64,000 nt of DNA. Source: Paraburkholderia sp. DHOC27 (GTDB lineage: Bacteria > Pseudomonadota > Gammaproteobacteria > Burkholderiales > Burkholderiaceae). Below, in pieces: positions 18,141 through 27,368 of the stretch (position 1 is the first letter of the stretch; every line of letters begins with the position of its first letter). Location of the stretch: NCBI RefSeq assembly GCF_003429005.1, contig NZ_QVQV01000010.1, forward strand, positions 62,001 to 126,000, read 5' to 3'. The translations under genes and the position numbers were made by a program. The notes beneath the pieces are model-generated. The model worked only from the letters and a program-made list of their open reading frames with translations. It was not told where the DNA came from and searched no databases.

Positions 18141-18915
18141 CCAGCCCCTCATCCAGATCGAAAAAACAGGAGCGGTTGCCGTCGTCACGCTCAGCCGTCC
18201 CGAGAAGCTGAATAGCCTCACGCCAGGCATGCTCGAACAACTGGAAGCCGTCGCGGGAACGCTCGAGGCCGACATCACGTTGCGCGCGGTAGTCCTCACC
18301 GGAGCCGGAGAGCGGGCATTCTGCGTCGGCGCCGACATCAACGAATGGTCAGCGCTCGCCCCGCTCGATATGTGGCGCGTCTGGGTCAATCGTGGGCATC
18401 GCATCTTCGACCGTTGGGCTGCGCTGCGCTTGCCGGTGGTGGCCGCCATCAACGGCCCTGCATTTGGTGGTGGTCTGGAACTTGCCGCGGTCGCCGACGT
18501 GCGTGTCGCTGATCCTGCTGCAACCTTCGCGCTGCCTGAAGCGAGCATCGCGACCTGTCCGGGCTGGTCCGGCACGCAGCGTCTGGTCTCGCTGATCGGC
18601 CCAAGCCACGTCAAGTCACTCGCGCTGACCGCGCGGCGAATCGATGCGCAACGGGCCCACCAGATTGGCCTGGTTGACGAAATCGCCGAATCAAAACAGT
18701 CACTGAACGCAGCTCTGGCCGTCGCCGAAAAGATCGCGTCTCTCGCACCGGTCTCCGTTCAACTCACCAAGCAACTGATTAACGCGGCCTCTGGACACGG
18801 TGCCGCCGCCGCGCTGGAAGCAATGGCTGGCGCGTTGTCAGCCACGACGAGCGATGCCCAGGAAGGCATGGCCAGCTTCCGCGAACGCCGCAAGGCGCAT
18901 TACGAGGGTCAATGA
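18133..18915 (+). CDS. Enoyl-CoA hydratase/isomerase family protein
   Basis: A 260-residue crotonase-fold protein starting at the ATG at 18133, overlapping the CoA-transferase stop by 8 bp, with AAGGAGG ahead. The oxyanion-hole motifs GERAFCVGADI and GPAFGGGLELA are intact. Both catalytic glutamates are present, in GGGLELA and LPEASIATCPG, as in true hydratases. It should hydrate, dehydrate or retro-cleave the CoA thioester formed by the preceding enzyme. The overlap implies co-translation and a consecutive step. Confidence 0.9.
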   Translation: MADQPLIQIEKTGAVAVVTLSRPEKLNSLTPGMLEQLEAVAGTLEADITLRAVVLTGAGERAFCVGADINEWSALAPLDMWRVWVNRGHRIFDRWAALRLPVVAAINGPAFGGGLELAAVADVRVADPAATFALPEASIATCPGWSGTQRLVSLIGPSHVKSLALTARRIDAQRAHQIGLVDEIAESKQSLNAALAVAEKIASLAPVSVQLTKQLINAASGHGAAAALEAMAGALSATTSDAQEGMASFRERRKAHYEGQ

Positions 18916-18916
18916 C

Positions 18917-20458
18917 ATGACAAACCAATCCGCAATCCCCGCTGCCCCTGCCCTGCTGACCGGTGTCAACGCGCCCGCACAGGACGCCTATCAAGGCAGG
19001 ATGTACATCAATGGCGAGTGGAGCGAATCGTCAGATGGCACTCGCTTCGAACGACGCAGCCCCGCGCATGGACATGTCGTCAGCTCGTTTCCCGAAGCGA
19101 CTCCTCAGGACGTTGAAGCCGCGATCAAAGCCGCCGACACCGCTTTCCGGCACGGCCCCTGGTCCAAACTCAAGGGCGTTGACCGAGCCCGGATTCTGCT
19201 CGCGGTCGCCGAAGGCATAAAGGCGCGCGTTGAGAAGATGTCGCTGCTCGAGTCGCTCGAAACAGGCAAGCCGCTGACCCAGGCACGCGGTGAAGTCTCG
19301 GGGTGTGTGGACCTTTGGCAATACGCCGCCAGTCTCGCCCGCACCATCAGCGGCGACGCCTACGATTCGCTGGGCGAAGACATGCTCGGTATCGTGCTGC
19401 GTCAGCCGATCGGCGTCGTCGGCCTGATCACGCCGTGGAACTTTCCGCTGTGGATTCTTTCGCAAAAGCTGCCCTTTGCACTTGCCGCGGGTTGCACATG
19501 CATCGTCAAACCCAGCGAACTGACATCCAGCACCACCGTGATGCTGATGGAAGTGCTTGAGGAAGCGGGCGTGCCGGCGGGTGTTGTCAACGTGGTGACC
19601 GGTAAAGGCCCAACCGTCGGCCAACCGCTCGCCGAGCATCCCAACATCGACATGCTGTCGTTCACCGGTTCCACACGAGTCGGCAGTTTGCTCGGCGGCC
19701 TCGCCACAAAGAATCTCAAGAAAGTCGCACTGGAACTGGGCGGCAAGAACCCGCAAATCGTATTCCCCGATTGCGACTGGGACGCGATGGTCGACGCGGT
19801 TGTGTTTGGCGTGTACTTCAATGCGGGTGAATGCTGTAACAGCGGCAGCCGCGTGCTCGTGCATGAGTCGATCGCAGAGCGTTTCGCGCAAGCTGTTGTT
19901 GAGCGTGCACGACAGGTGGCGGTCGGGGATCCGCTGCACCCGGATTGCAAGGTCGGGGCGATTGTCAGCGAGAACCAGCTCGGTGAAATCCTCGGCAACA
20001 TCGGCAAGGGCGTGGCAGCAGGAGCACGGTTGCGCCTGGGCGGTAGACGATACGACGCGAAAGGGCTGTATCTGGAGCCAACCATCCTCAGCGATGTGAC
20101 ACCCGACATGGGCATCGCCCGCGACGAAATCTTCGGTCCGGTCCTCGTAATCCTCCCCTTTTCCGACGCGCAGCAGGCCGTCGATATCGCCAACGACACC
20201 GCCTACGGACTGTCCGCTGCTGTCTGGAGCAGCGACATCAATACCTGTCTCACCGTCGCACGCGGTGTCGATGCCGGAACTATCTGGGTCAACACTTTCC
20301 TGGATGGGTATCCGGAGTTGCCATTCGGCGGCTTCAAGTCGAGCGGCGTGGGACGAGAGTTGGGTAAGCAGGCCGTCGAAGACTACACCGAGACCAAAAC
20401 CATCCAGCTTCACATCGGAGAGCGGAAGAACTGGTGGTTGCCGAAGCCCACGACCTGA
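18917..20458 (+). CDS. NAD(P)-dependent aldehyde dehydrogenase
   Basis: A 513-residue ALDH that begins one base after the hydratase stop. It shows the general-base glutamate in ALELGGKNP, the nucleophilic cysteine in NAGECCNSGSR, the cofactor motif FTGSTRVGSLLGG and C-terminal GGFKSSGVGRELG. It would oxidise an aldehyde, for instance one released by aldol cleavage, to the acid that the CoA-transferase could activate. It is not a CoA-acylating type as far as the sequence shows. Confidence 0.93.
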   Translation: MTNQSAIPAAPALLTGVNAPAQDAYQGRMYINGEWSESSDGTRFERRSPAHGHVVSSFPEATPQDVEAAIKAADTAFRHGPWSKLKGVDRARILLAVAEGIKARVEKMSLLESLETGKPLTQARGEVSGCVDLWQYAASLARTISGDAYDSLGEDMLGIVLRQPIGVVGLITPWNFPLWILSQKLPFALAAGCTCIVKPSELTSSTTVMLMEVLEEAGVPAGVVNVVTGKGPTVGQPLAEHPNIDMLSFTGSTRVGSLLGGLATKNLKKVALELGGKNPQIVFPDCDWDAMVDAVVFGVYFNAGECCNSGSRVLVHESIAERFAQAVVERARQVAVGDPLHPDCKVGAIVSENQLGEILGNIGKGVAAGARLRLGGRRYDAKGLYLEPTILSDVTPDMGIARDEIFGPVLVILPFSDAQQAVDIANDTAYGLSAAVWSSDINTCLTVARGVDAGTIWVNTFLDGYPELPFGGFKSSGVGRELGKQAVEDYTETKTIQLHIGERKNWWLPKPTT

Positions 20459-20549
20459 TCAATGTCTCACTTACTTTCAGCAAATTAGCCGGCTGTAGCG
20501 ATTCATCGCGATGCCACCGAGAAGAAAGCCCATCAAAGGGAGCCTCATC

Positions 20550-21818
20550 ATGGAGACGAAAATGTTCAAGAAACGCATTGTTGTGATCGCAGCCGCGCTG
20601 CTTGCCTGCCAGGCGCTTTCCGCTGTCGCTGCAGATACCAAGCAGGTCGAAGTCATGCACTGGTGGACCTCAGGCGGCGAAGCCAAGGCCCTGAGCGTGC
20701 TCAAGGATCAACTCAAGCAGGAAGGCTACGCCTGGAAGGACAGCCCGATCGCCGGTGGCGGCGGTGAAGCTGCACGTACCGTGCTGCGGGCACGCGTCGC
20801 GTCTAACAATCCGCCCGATGCCATGCAGATGCTTGGCTTCAGCGTGCAGGACTATGCGCAGCAAGGGCTCCTGCTGAATCTTGACAACGTGGCCGCTAAA
20901 GGCGGATGGGCCACGCTCATTCCCGCGCCGATTCAACGTTTCTCGAAGGATGACGGTCACTGGTATGCGGTACCCATCGACGTACACAGCACCAACTGGA
21001 TCTGGGCGAACAAGAAAATCTTCGATGAACTCAAGCTGACCCCGCCCCAGACGTTCGACGAACTGGTGGCCGACGCGGACAAGATCCGCAAGGCTGGTTA
21101 CATTCCGCTCGCGCACGGCGGTCAACCGTGGCAGGAAGCGACGATCTTCGACAGCGCGGTGATGTCGGCCGGCGGCCCGAAGTTCTACACGGATGCCATG
21201 GTCAATCTCGACCCCAAGGCCCTCGGCTCGAAGACGATGGAAAAGGCCTTCGACCAGATGCGCGCCTTGCGCGGCATGGTTGATCCGAACTTCTCCGGCC
21301 GCGACTGGAACCTGGCCACCTCGATGGTGATCAACGGCAAGGCCGCGATGCAGATCATGGGTGACTGGGCCAAGGGCGAGTTTGCCAATGCCGGCAAGAA
21401 ACCCGGCGTCGACTACCTGTGCATGCGGTATCCCGGCACCCAAGGCGACTTCATCTTCGTGACTGACCAGTTCGCCACCTTCAAGGCAGGCGACGACCGT
21501 CAGGCAGGCGAATACGCGTTCGCCCAAGCCGTGATGGACAAAAACGTACAGGCCAAATTCAATCAGGTAAAGGGTTCGATTCCCGCCCGCCTCGACGTTC
21601 CTTCAGATGGCTTTGACGAATGCGGTGTGAAATCGATGAGCGACATGCGCGCCGCTCTGAAGAGCGGAACGATGGTAGGTAGCTTCGCTCACGGCCAAGC
21701 CATGCCGGAAGCATCAAAGACCGCCGTATACGACGTCGTGACTCACTTCTTCAACTCGAATCAGTCGTCCGCCGATGCGGTCAAGCAACTGGTGACGGCT
21801 GTGGAGAATTCAAAGTAG
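20550..21818 (+). CDS. ABC sugar-binding protein (GtsA-like)
   Basis: A 422-residue periplasmic binding protein. The signal peptide is METKMFKKRIVVIAAALLAC...VAA, and the mature start KQVEVMHWWTSGGEAKAL is typical of glucose/mannose-type binding proteins of Pseudomonas and Burkholderia. I use the ATG at 20550 (SD AAGGGAG). It delivers the operon's sugar to the two permeases encoded next. A hairpin follows the gene. Confidence 0.93.
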   Translation: METKMFKKRIVVIAAALLACQALSAVAADTKQVEVMHWWTSGGEAKALSVLKDQLKQEGYAWKDSPIAGGGGEAARTVLRARVASNNPPDAMQMLGFSVQDYAQQGLLLNLDNVAAKGGWATLIPAPIQRFSKDDGHWYAVPIDVHSTNWIWANKKIFDELKLTPPQTFDELVADADKIRKAGYIPLAHGGQPWQEATIFDSAVMSAGGPKFYTDAMVNLDPKALGSKTMEKAFDQMRALRGMVDPNFSGRDWNLATSMVINGKAAMQIMGDWAKGEFANAGKKPGVDYLCMRYPGTQGDFIFVTDQFATFKAGDDRQAGEYAFAQAVMDKNVQAKFNQVKGSIPARLDVPSDGFDECGVKSMSDMRAALKSGTMVGSFAHGQAMPEASKTAVYDVVTHFFNSNQSSADAVKQLVTAVENSK

Positions 21819-21833
21819 TCGACTAGTCAGCTT

Positions 21834-21860
21834 CACGGGCGGTAGCTGTATCTGCCCGTG
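21834..21860. promoter_or_regulatory. Intercistronic hairpin after binding-protein gene
   Basis: CACGGGC/GCCCGTG form a 7-bp stem with a 13-base loop. Like the hairpin at 10637-10657, it lies between a binding-protein gene and a permease gene and probably sets their relative expression. Confidence 0.5.
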
Positions 21861-21892
21861 TACTTCGTTGTACTTGACGTACAGGTGATGCC

Positions 21893-22861
21893 ATGCTCCT
21901 AAACCATCGTGCCCATGCTGTTGACGCGGCCGACCCTTTGAACCAGTCCGGCGAACAGCGTGCTAAAAAGCGATCTTTGCGTAACCAGTTCGAAGCTATT
22001 CTTCCGAAGCTCGTTCTGAGCCCAACGTTAATCATTACGTTTGTCTTTGTGTACGGCTTTATCGCATGGACGACCATCCTGTCGTTCACCCGGTCCCGTG
22101 CATTTGCCAATTTCAACTGGGCGGGCTTCCAGCAATATGCGCGCGTATGGGCGCACCCGCGCTGGCATGTGGCGGTGACTAACCTGGGCATTTACGCATC
22201 GCTTTACGTGGTGCTCTGTCTCGTGATCGGTCTCGCGCTGGCAATCCTTCTCGACCAGCGTATCCGGGCCGAAGGCGGTCTACGCGCGATCTTTCTTTAT
22301 CCGATGGCGCTGTCGTTCATTGTCACGGGTACGGCGTGGAAATGGATTCTGAATCCGGGGTTGGGACTTACCAAGCTGTTCCATGACTGGGGCTGGGCCA
22401 GTTTCCAGTTCGACTGGATCATCAATGACGATATGGCGATCTACACCGTGGTGATTGCCGCGGTGTGGCAGGCCTCGGGCTTTGTCATGGCGATGTTTCT
22501 CGCCGGCTTGCGCGGCATCGACCAGGAAATGATCAAGGCCGCGTCGATCGACGGTGCACGGATGCCCGCGATCTACCGCCGAATCATCATTCCGCAACTA
22601 CGTCCGGTATTCATTTCCGCACTCGTCATCCTCGTGCATCTGGCCGTCAAGAGCTATGAACTGGTGATCGCGCTCACGGGCGCAGGACCGGGCTACTCCA
22701 CCGAGCTGCCGTCGACTTTCATGTACTCGTTCACGTTCACCCGGAATGAGCTTGGCATGGGAGCCGCGAGCGCCGTGATGATGCTGTGTACCGTCGCGGC
22801 CATCATGGTGCCGTATCTCTATTCCGAAATGCGCCCCCGCCGTAGCGCGGGTGGGCACTAG
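21893..22861 (+). CDS. Sugar ABC permease (MalF/GtsB type)
   Basis: A 322-residue permease with a charged N-terminal leader (about 30 residues), six or so membrane segments and the ATPase-coupling loop IDQEMIKAASIDGARMPAIYRRIIIPQLRP. It pairs with the product of 22888-23784. It starts 74 bp after the binding-protein gene, past the hairpin. Confidence 0.92.
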   Translation: MLLNHRAHAVDAADPLNQSGEQRAKKRSLRNQFEAILPKLVLSPTLIITFVFVYGFIAWTTILSFTRSRAFANFNWAGFQQYARVWAHPRWHVAVTNLGIYASLYVVLCLVIGLALAILLDQRIRAEGGLRAIFLYPMALSFIVTGTAWKWILNPGLGLTKLFHDWGWASFQFDWIINDDMAIYTVVIAAVWQASGFVMAMFLAGLRGIDQEMIKAASIDGARMPAIYRRIIIPQLRPVFISALVILVHLAVKSYELVIALTGAGPGYSTELPSTFMYSFTFTRNELGMGAASAVMMLCTVAAIMVPYLYSEMRPRRSAGGH

Positions 22862-22887
22862 GCGATTCATCGAGACTGAAGGAGACA

Positions 22888-23784
22888 ATGATGGCTGCGA
22901 AATCCTGGGACTCACCGCAGATGGTGGTGGGCAAGCATAACTTCGTCTCGCGTATCGTGATCTACACGATGCTCGTGATAGTCGCGGTGGTGTATCTCGT
23001 GCCGCTGGTCGTGATGCTGCTGACCTCGTTCAAACCGCTGTCCGAGGTTTATGCCGGCAACATTCTCGCGCTACCTCATCAATGGACGATCGAAGCGTGG
23101 GGGAAAGCATGGGGATCTGCGTGCGTGGGGCTGGATTGCTCGGGCGTGAAAGGCTTTTTCTGGAACTCGTTCCGGATGGTTATTTCCGCAGTGGCAATTT
23201 CCACGCTAGTCGGTGCACTGAATGGCTATGTGCTGACCAAATGGCGCTTTAAAGGCGACAACATCCTGTTCGCGCTCGTGCTGTTCGGCTGCTTCATTCC
23301 GTTCCAGATCGTGCTGATTCCGATGGCCACATTCCTCGGCAAGGTCGGACTAGCCCAGTCGATTCCAGGGCTCGTGTTCGTCCACGTGGTGTATGGCCTT
23401 TGCTTCACGACGCTCTACTTCCGCAACTACTACATCGCCTTTCCTGATGAGCTCGTCAAGGCAGCGATGATCGATGGTGCGCGGTTTTTCCGGATTTTCT
23501 TCCGCATCCTGCTGCCAAATTCCGTGCCGATCATCACCGTCACCGTGATCTGGCAGTTCACGAATATCTGGAACGACTTCCTGTTCGGTGCGTCCTTCAC
23601 GACCGGCAGCACGGCGCCGATCACAGTCGCGCTCAACAACATCGTCAACACGTCCACCGGTGTGCGGGAATACAACGTCCAGATGGCAACGGCGATGATC
23701 GCCGCCCTGCCTACGTTGCTCGTCTATGTGATCGGCGGTCGCTACTTCGTTCGCGGTCTGATGGCCGGTTCGGTCAAGGGGTAA
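22888..23784 (+). CDS. Sugar ABC permease (MalG/GtsC type)
   Basis: A 298-residue permease with SD GAAGGAGACA just before the start. It has about six membrane segments and the coupling loop ELVKAAMIDGARFFRIFFRILLPN. It completes the membrane channel of the operon's importer. Confidence 0.92.
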   Translation: MMAAKSWDSPQMVVGKHNFVSRIVIYTMLVIVAVVYLVPLVVMLLTSFKPLSEVYAGNILALPHQWTIEAWGKAWGSACVGLDCSGVKGFFWNSFRMVISAVAISTLVGALNGYVLTKWRFKGDNILFALVLFGCFIPFQIVLIPMATFLGKVGLAQSIPGLVFVHVVYGLCFTTLYFRNYYIAFPDELVKAAMIDGARFFRIFFRILLPNSVPIITVTVIWQFTNIWNDFLFGASFTTGSTAPITVALNNIVNTSTGVREYNVQMATAMIAALPTLLVYVIGGRYFVRGLMAGSVKG

Positions 23785-23787
23785 ATC

Positions 23788-24894
23788 ATGGCTTCTCTAT
23801 ACGTATCGAATGTCCGTAAAGCCTACGGCTCTACTGAAATCCTCCGCGAGATCAACATTGACGTCCAGGATGGCGACTTCCTCGTGCTCGTTGGACCTTC
23901 CGGATGCGGAAAGTCGACTCTTCTGTCACTGATCGCAGGACTGGACACGCTGAGTGGCGGTGAGATCCGGATCGATGACGACAAGGTCAACGATCTCCAT
24001 CCCAGCGAACGCGACATCGCGATGGTGTTCCAGAGCTACGCGCTGTATCCGAACATGACCGTGGCTCAGAACATCAGCTTTGGTCTCGAGATGCGCAAGG
24101 TGTCGAAAGTCGACCGCGAAAAGGCCGTGCAGGATGCGGCTCGCCTGCTTCAGATCGAACACCTTCTGGACCGCCGTCCCGCCCAGCTTTCCGGTGGTCA
24201 GCGGCAACGGGTCGCCATGGGCCGCGCACTGGTGCGGCATCCAAAGATCTTCCTCTTCGATGAGCCGTTGTCGAATCTCGACGCGAAGCTGCGTGTCGAC
24301 ATGCGTACCGAAATCAAGAAATTGCATCAGCGGCTAGGAGCCACGATCGTCTACGTCACGCATGACCAGATCGAGGCAATGACGCTTGCCACACGGATCG
24401 CTGTGATGAAGGGCGGCATCCTTCAGCAGCTCGGCACGCCGGCGGAGGTCTACAACACACCCGCCAACACTTTCGTGGCTACCTTCATGGGCTCGCCGTC
24501 GATGAACCTTATCCCCGCCCGCATCGAGCTGAAAAACGGTTCACTCAATCTCCAGGTGGGCAGCGGAGGCACGGCGGTCGATCTGGCTTTACCACCCCAA
24601 TCTGCCTCAGTGGACCGGTATATCGGCAAAAGCGTAATCGCAGGCCTGCGGCCCGAGGCAATTGGAGTCGAGAACGAGCGCGCCACATCGGCGCTGCGCA
24701 CTGTGCCGGTGAAGATCAACGTACTGGAACCGACCGGGCCCGACACGCTCGCTGTGCTGGAGTTTGGCGGCATGGAAGTGTCGGCGCGGCTCGGCGCGGA
24801 TATGCCGCACCAACCGGGCGAGCGTTGCGAACTGCTGGTCGACCTCTCGAAACTGGTGTTGTTCGACGCTGAAACAGAAGCGCGGATTCACTGA
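23788..24894 (+). CDS. Sugar ABC transporter ATPase (MalK/GtsD type)
   Basis: A 368-residue ATPase starting three bases after the permease stop. Walker A GPSGCGKST, Q-loop FQSYALYPN, signature LSGGQRQRVA, Walker B IFLFDEPLSNLDAKL and a C-terminal TOBE-type regulatory region are all intact. It powers import by the proteins encoded at 20550-23784. Confidence 0.95.
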   Translation: MASLYVSNVRKAYGSTEILREINIDVQDGDFLVLVGPSGCGKSTLLSLIAGLDTLSGGEIRIDDDKVNDLHPSERDIAMVFQSYALYPNMTVAQNISFGLEMRKVSKVDREKAVQDAARLLQIEHLLDRRPAQLSGGQRQRVAMGRALVRHPKIFLFDEPLSNLDAKLRVDMRTEIKKLHQRLGATIVYVTHDQIEAMTLATRIAVMKGGILQQLGTPAEVYNTPANTFVATFMGSPSMNLIPARIELKNGSLNLQVGSGGTAVDLALPPQSASVDRYIGKSVIAGLRPEAIGVENERATSALRTVPVKINVLEPTGPDTLAVLEFGGMEVSARLGADMPHQPGERCELLVDLSKLVLFDAETEARIH

Positions 24895-24942
24895 CCCGCA
24901 GACGGCGCGACGACGCCTAGAGCATTCCTTGATGGTGTAGCC

Positions 24943-25722
24943 ATGAACAAGTCAGACGGAAAGTGCCCGACCGCACTGGTCACGGGCGGCCGACGCGGCA
25001 TCGGTCGGTCAATCTGCATCGCACTCGCACGGCGTGGGTTCGACGTTGTTTTGACCGATGTCGTCCGCGATGAAGAGGTCGAACAGACGTGCGCGTTGAT
25101 CCGCGACGAGGGTCAGGATGTCCTCTTCGTGCAGAGCAACCTGAGCGAGATTGATTCGCACGCAGCGGTCGTTAGCGAGGCCACTCGCTTCAAAGGAAGC
25201 ATCGAATGTCTCGTGAACAACGCTGGCGTAGGTTCGCCCAGCCGCGGCGATCTGCTTGACGTCTCGTCCGCGGCATTCGATGCGGTCCTCGGCATCAATC
25301 TGCGCGGCACGTTCTTCATGACGCAGGCTGTTGCCCGTCACATGCTTATCGGGCCCTCCGATTTCAGCCGTTCCATCGTCACGGTCTCCTCCGTGTCGGC
25401 AGAAATGGCGTCGCCGGAGCGCGCGGAATACTGCGTGTCGAAGTCCGCTTTGCCCATGATGACGCGTCTGTTTGCACTCCGGTTAGCCAGAGCGAACGTG
25501 GGCGTCTTTGAAGTAAGACCTGGAATCATCCGGACACCGATGACAGCAGGTGTCGCACAGAAATATGAGGCGCGTTTTGAAGAGGGCCTCGTTCCAGCCG
25601 GCCGCTGGGGCGAAAGCGATGAAGTAGGAAAAACAGTGGCCACACTCGCCGATGGATCGCTGCCCTTCTGCACAGGAAGCGTTCTGCATGTGGACGGCGG
25701 CCTGTCCATTCCCGCCTTTTGA
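24943..25722 (+). CDS. Short-chain dehydrogenase/reductase (SDR)
   Basis: A 259-residue classical SDR: cofactor motif TGGRRGIGRSI, NNAG, catalytic S...YxxxK in TVSSVSAEMASPERAEYCVSK, and a C-terminal GSVLHVDGGLS. A basic residue cluster after the glycine motif and an acidic TDV end of beta-2 suggest NAD preference. It overlaps the next frame closely and belongs to the LacI-controlled operon, where it would oxidise or reduce a hydroxyl of a pathway intermediate. Confidence 0.92.
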   Translation: MNKSDGKCPTALVTGGRRGIGRSICIALARRGFDVVLTDVVRDEEVEQTCALIRDEGQDVLFVQSNLSEIDSHAAVVSEATRFKGSIECLVNNAGVGSPSRGDLLDVSSAAFDAVLGINLRGTFFMTQAVARHMLIGPSDFSRSIVTVSSVSAEMASPERAEYCVSKSALPMMTRLFALRLARANVGVFEVRPGIIRTPMTAGVAQKYEARFEEGLVPAGRWGESDEVGKTVATLADGSLPFCTGSVLHVDGGLSIPAF

Positions 25723-25733
25723 AGGCGATTACC

Positions 25734-27356
25734 ATGAAAACGACAACATACGACTATGTGATAGTGGGCGGCGGCTCGGCGGGCTGCGTGCTTGCCAATC
25801 GCCTGAGCGCTGATCCTTCCGTGAAAGTGCTATTGCTCGAAGCAGGCGGCTCGGATCGCCACCCGTTCTTTGCGATGCCCGCAGGGTTCGCCAAGATGAC
25901 CAAAGGTATCGGCTCGTGGGGCTGGTACACGGTCCCGCAGAAGCATCTGAACAATCGGATTCTGCGCTTTACGCAGGCGAAGGTGATCGGCGGCGGTTCA
26001 TCCATCAACGCGCAGCTATATACCCGAGGCGTTCCTGCTGATTACGACGACTGGGAAAGCAAGGCCGGCGCCACGGGATGGTCGTATCGTGACATCCTTC
26101 CGTACTTTAAGCGCTCGGAAAACAATCAGCGCTTCGCGAACGAATATCACGGCTATGGCGGCCCGCTTGGTGTATCGAATCCGATCAGTCCTTTGCCCAT
26201 CTGCGAGGCGTTCTTTCAGGCTGGGCAGGAACTGGGCATTCCCTTCAACGCCGACTTCAACGGCGCCTGTCAGGAAGGACTCGGCTATTACCAGCTCACC
26301 CAACTCGATGCGCGCCGCTCGTCGACGGCCACAGGTTTCATCAAACCGGTGCTCTCCCGTTCGAATCTGACCGTATGGATGCAGGCTAGAACGTTGCGCG
26401 TGCTTGTCGAGGCGAATCGCGCCGTGGGCGTGGAGCTTGTGATGGGCGATAGCCGCGACCTGCAGACGGTCCGTGCGACTCGAGAGGTCATCGTATCGTC
26501 AGGCGCAATCGGCTCACCCAAGCTGTTACAACAGTCTGGCATCGGGCCGGCTGCGCATCTTGAATCGGTCGGTGTCAAAACCGTGCACGATCTCAAAGGG
26601 GTGGGAGAAAATCTTCAGGATCATCTGGACCTCTTCGTCATCGCCGAGTGTACTGGCGATCACACCTACGACAAATACAACAAGCTGCATAACGCGGCGT
26701 GGGCCGCGTTGCAGTACCTGGTACTGAAGAAAGGTCCCGTCGCCTCCAGCCTCTTCGAAACAGGCGGCTTCTGGTACGCGGACCGTGATGCGCCGTCGCG
26801 CGACCGCTCACCCGATATCCAGTTTCACCTGGGGCTGGGCTCAGGCATCGAGGCTGGCATGGCGAAGCTGAATAACGCGGGCGTTACATTGAACACCGCC
26901 TACCTTCGGCCGCGCTCGCGAGGCACGGTTCGCCTGTCGAGCGCCGACCCTGCCGCCGCTCCGCTGCTTGACCCGAACTACTGGTCCGATCCTCATGACC
27001 GCGACATGGCGATCAAGGGTTTGCGACTCGCACGAGACATCATGAGCGCGCCGGCGATGAAGCGGTATGTGCAAAACGAAGTGCTTCCAGGTTCTCGCGC
27101 AAATACGGACCAGGAGCTCTTCGACTACGCCTGCGCCAATGCGAAAACTGATCACCATCCGGTGGGCACGTGCCGAATGGGTCCAGCGAACGACCCAGAC
27201 AGCGTCGTGACGCCCGACCTGCGTCTGATCGGACTCGCAGGATTACGCGTGGTGGACGCGTCCGTCATGCCCTTCGTGCCGTCGTGCAACACCAATGCAC
27301 CGACGATCATGGTCGCCGAAAAGGCGGCTGACATGATCATCCAATCCCGACAGTAA
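25734..27356 (+). CDS. GMC-family FAD oxidoreductase (choline/alcohol dehydrogenase-like)
   Basis: A 540-residue flavoprotein starting at the ATG at 25734, 11 bases after the SDR stop. Motifs are the FAD dinucleotide fold DYVIVGGGSAGCVLANRLS, the GMC signature GGGSSINAQLYTRG, the second signature SSGAIGSPKLLQQSGIG, and the C-terminal catalytic HPVGTCRMG with a downstream NTNAPT asparagine. There is no signal peptide, so it acts in the cytoplasm, passing electrons to a quinone or oxygen. It would oxidise an alcohol to an aldehyde or ketone feeding the ALDH and DUF993 steps. Confidence 0.92.
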   Translation: MKTTTYDYVIVGGGSAGCVLANRLSADPSVKVLLLEAGGSDRHPFFAMPAGFAKMTKGIGSWGWYTVPQKHLNNRILRFTQAKVIGGGSSINAQLYTRGVPADYDDWESKAGATGWSYRDILPYFKRSENNQRFANEYHGYGGPLGVSNPISPLPICEAFFQAGQELGIPFNADFNGACQEGLGYYQLTQLDARRSSTATGFIKPVLSRSNLTVWMQARTLRVLVEANRAVGVELVMGDSRDLQTVRATREVIVSSGAIGSPKLLQQSGIGPAAHLESVGVKTVHDLKGVGENLQDHLDLFVIAECTGDHTYDKYNKLHNAAWAALQYLVLKKGPVASSLFETGGFWYADRDAPSRDRSPDIQFHLGLGSGIEAGMAKLNNAGVTLNTAYLRPRSRGTVRLSSADPAAAPLLDPNYWSDPHDRDMAIKGLRLARDIMSAPAMKRYVQNEVLPGSRANTDQELFDYACANAKTDHHPVGTCRMGPANDPDSVVTPDLRLIGLAGLRVVDASVMPFVPSCNTNAPTIMVAEKAADMIIQSRQ

Positions 27357-27368
27357 CAGGACGTCATC

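Noticed and set aside
16626..18614. Long minus-strand open frame of 662 codons opposite the CoA-transferase
   Set aside because: It is the antisense shadow of two genes with clear family motifs and has no recognisable protein features.
19031..20413. Long minus-strand open frame of 460 codons opposite the aldehyde dehydrogenase
   Set aside because: Antisense shadow in GC-rich coding DNA; the plus strand encodes a complete ALDH.
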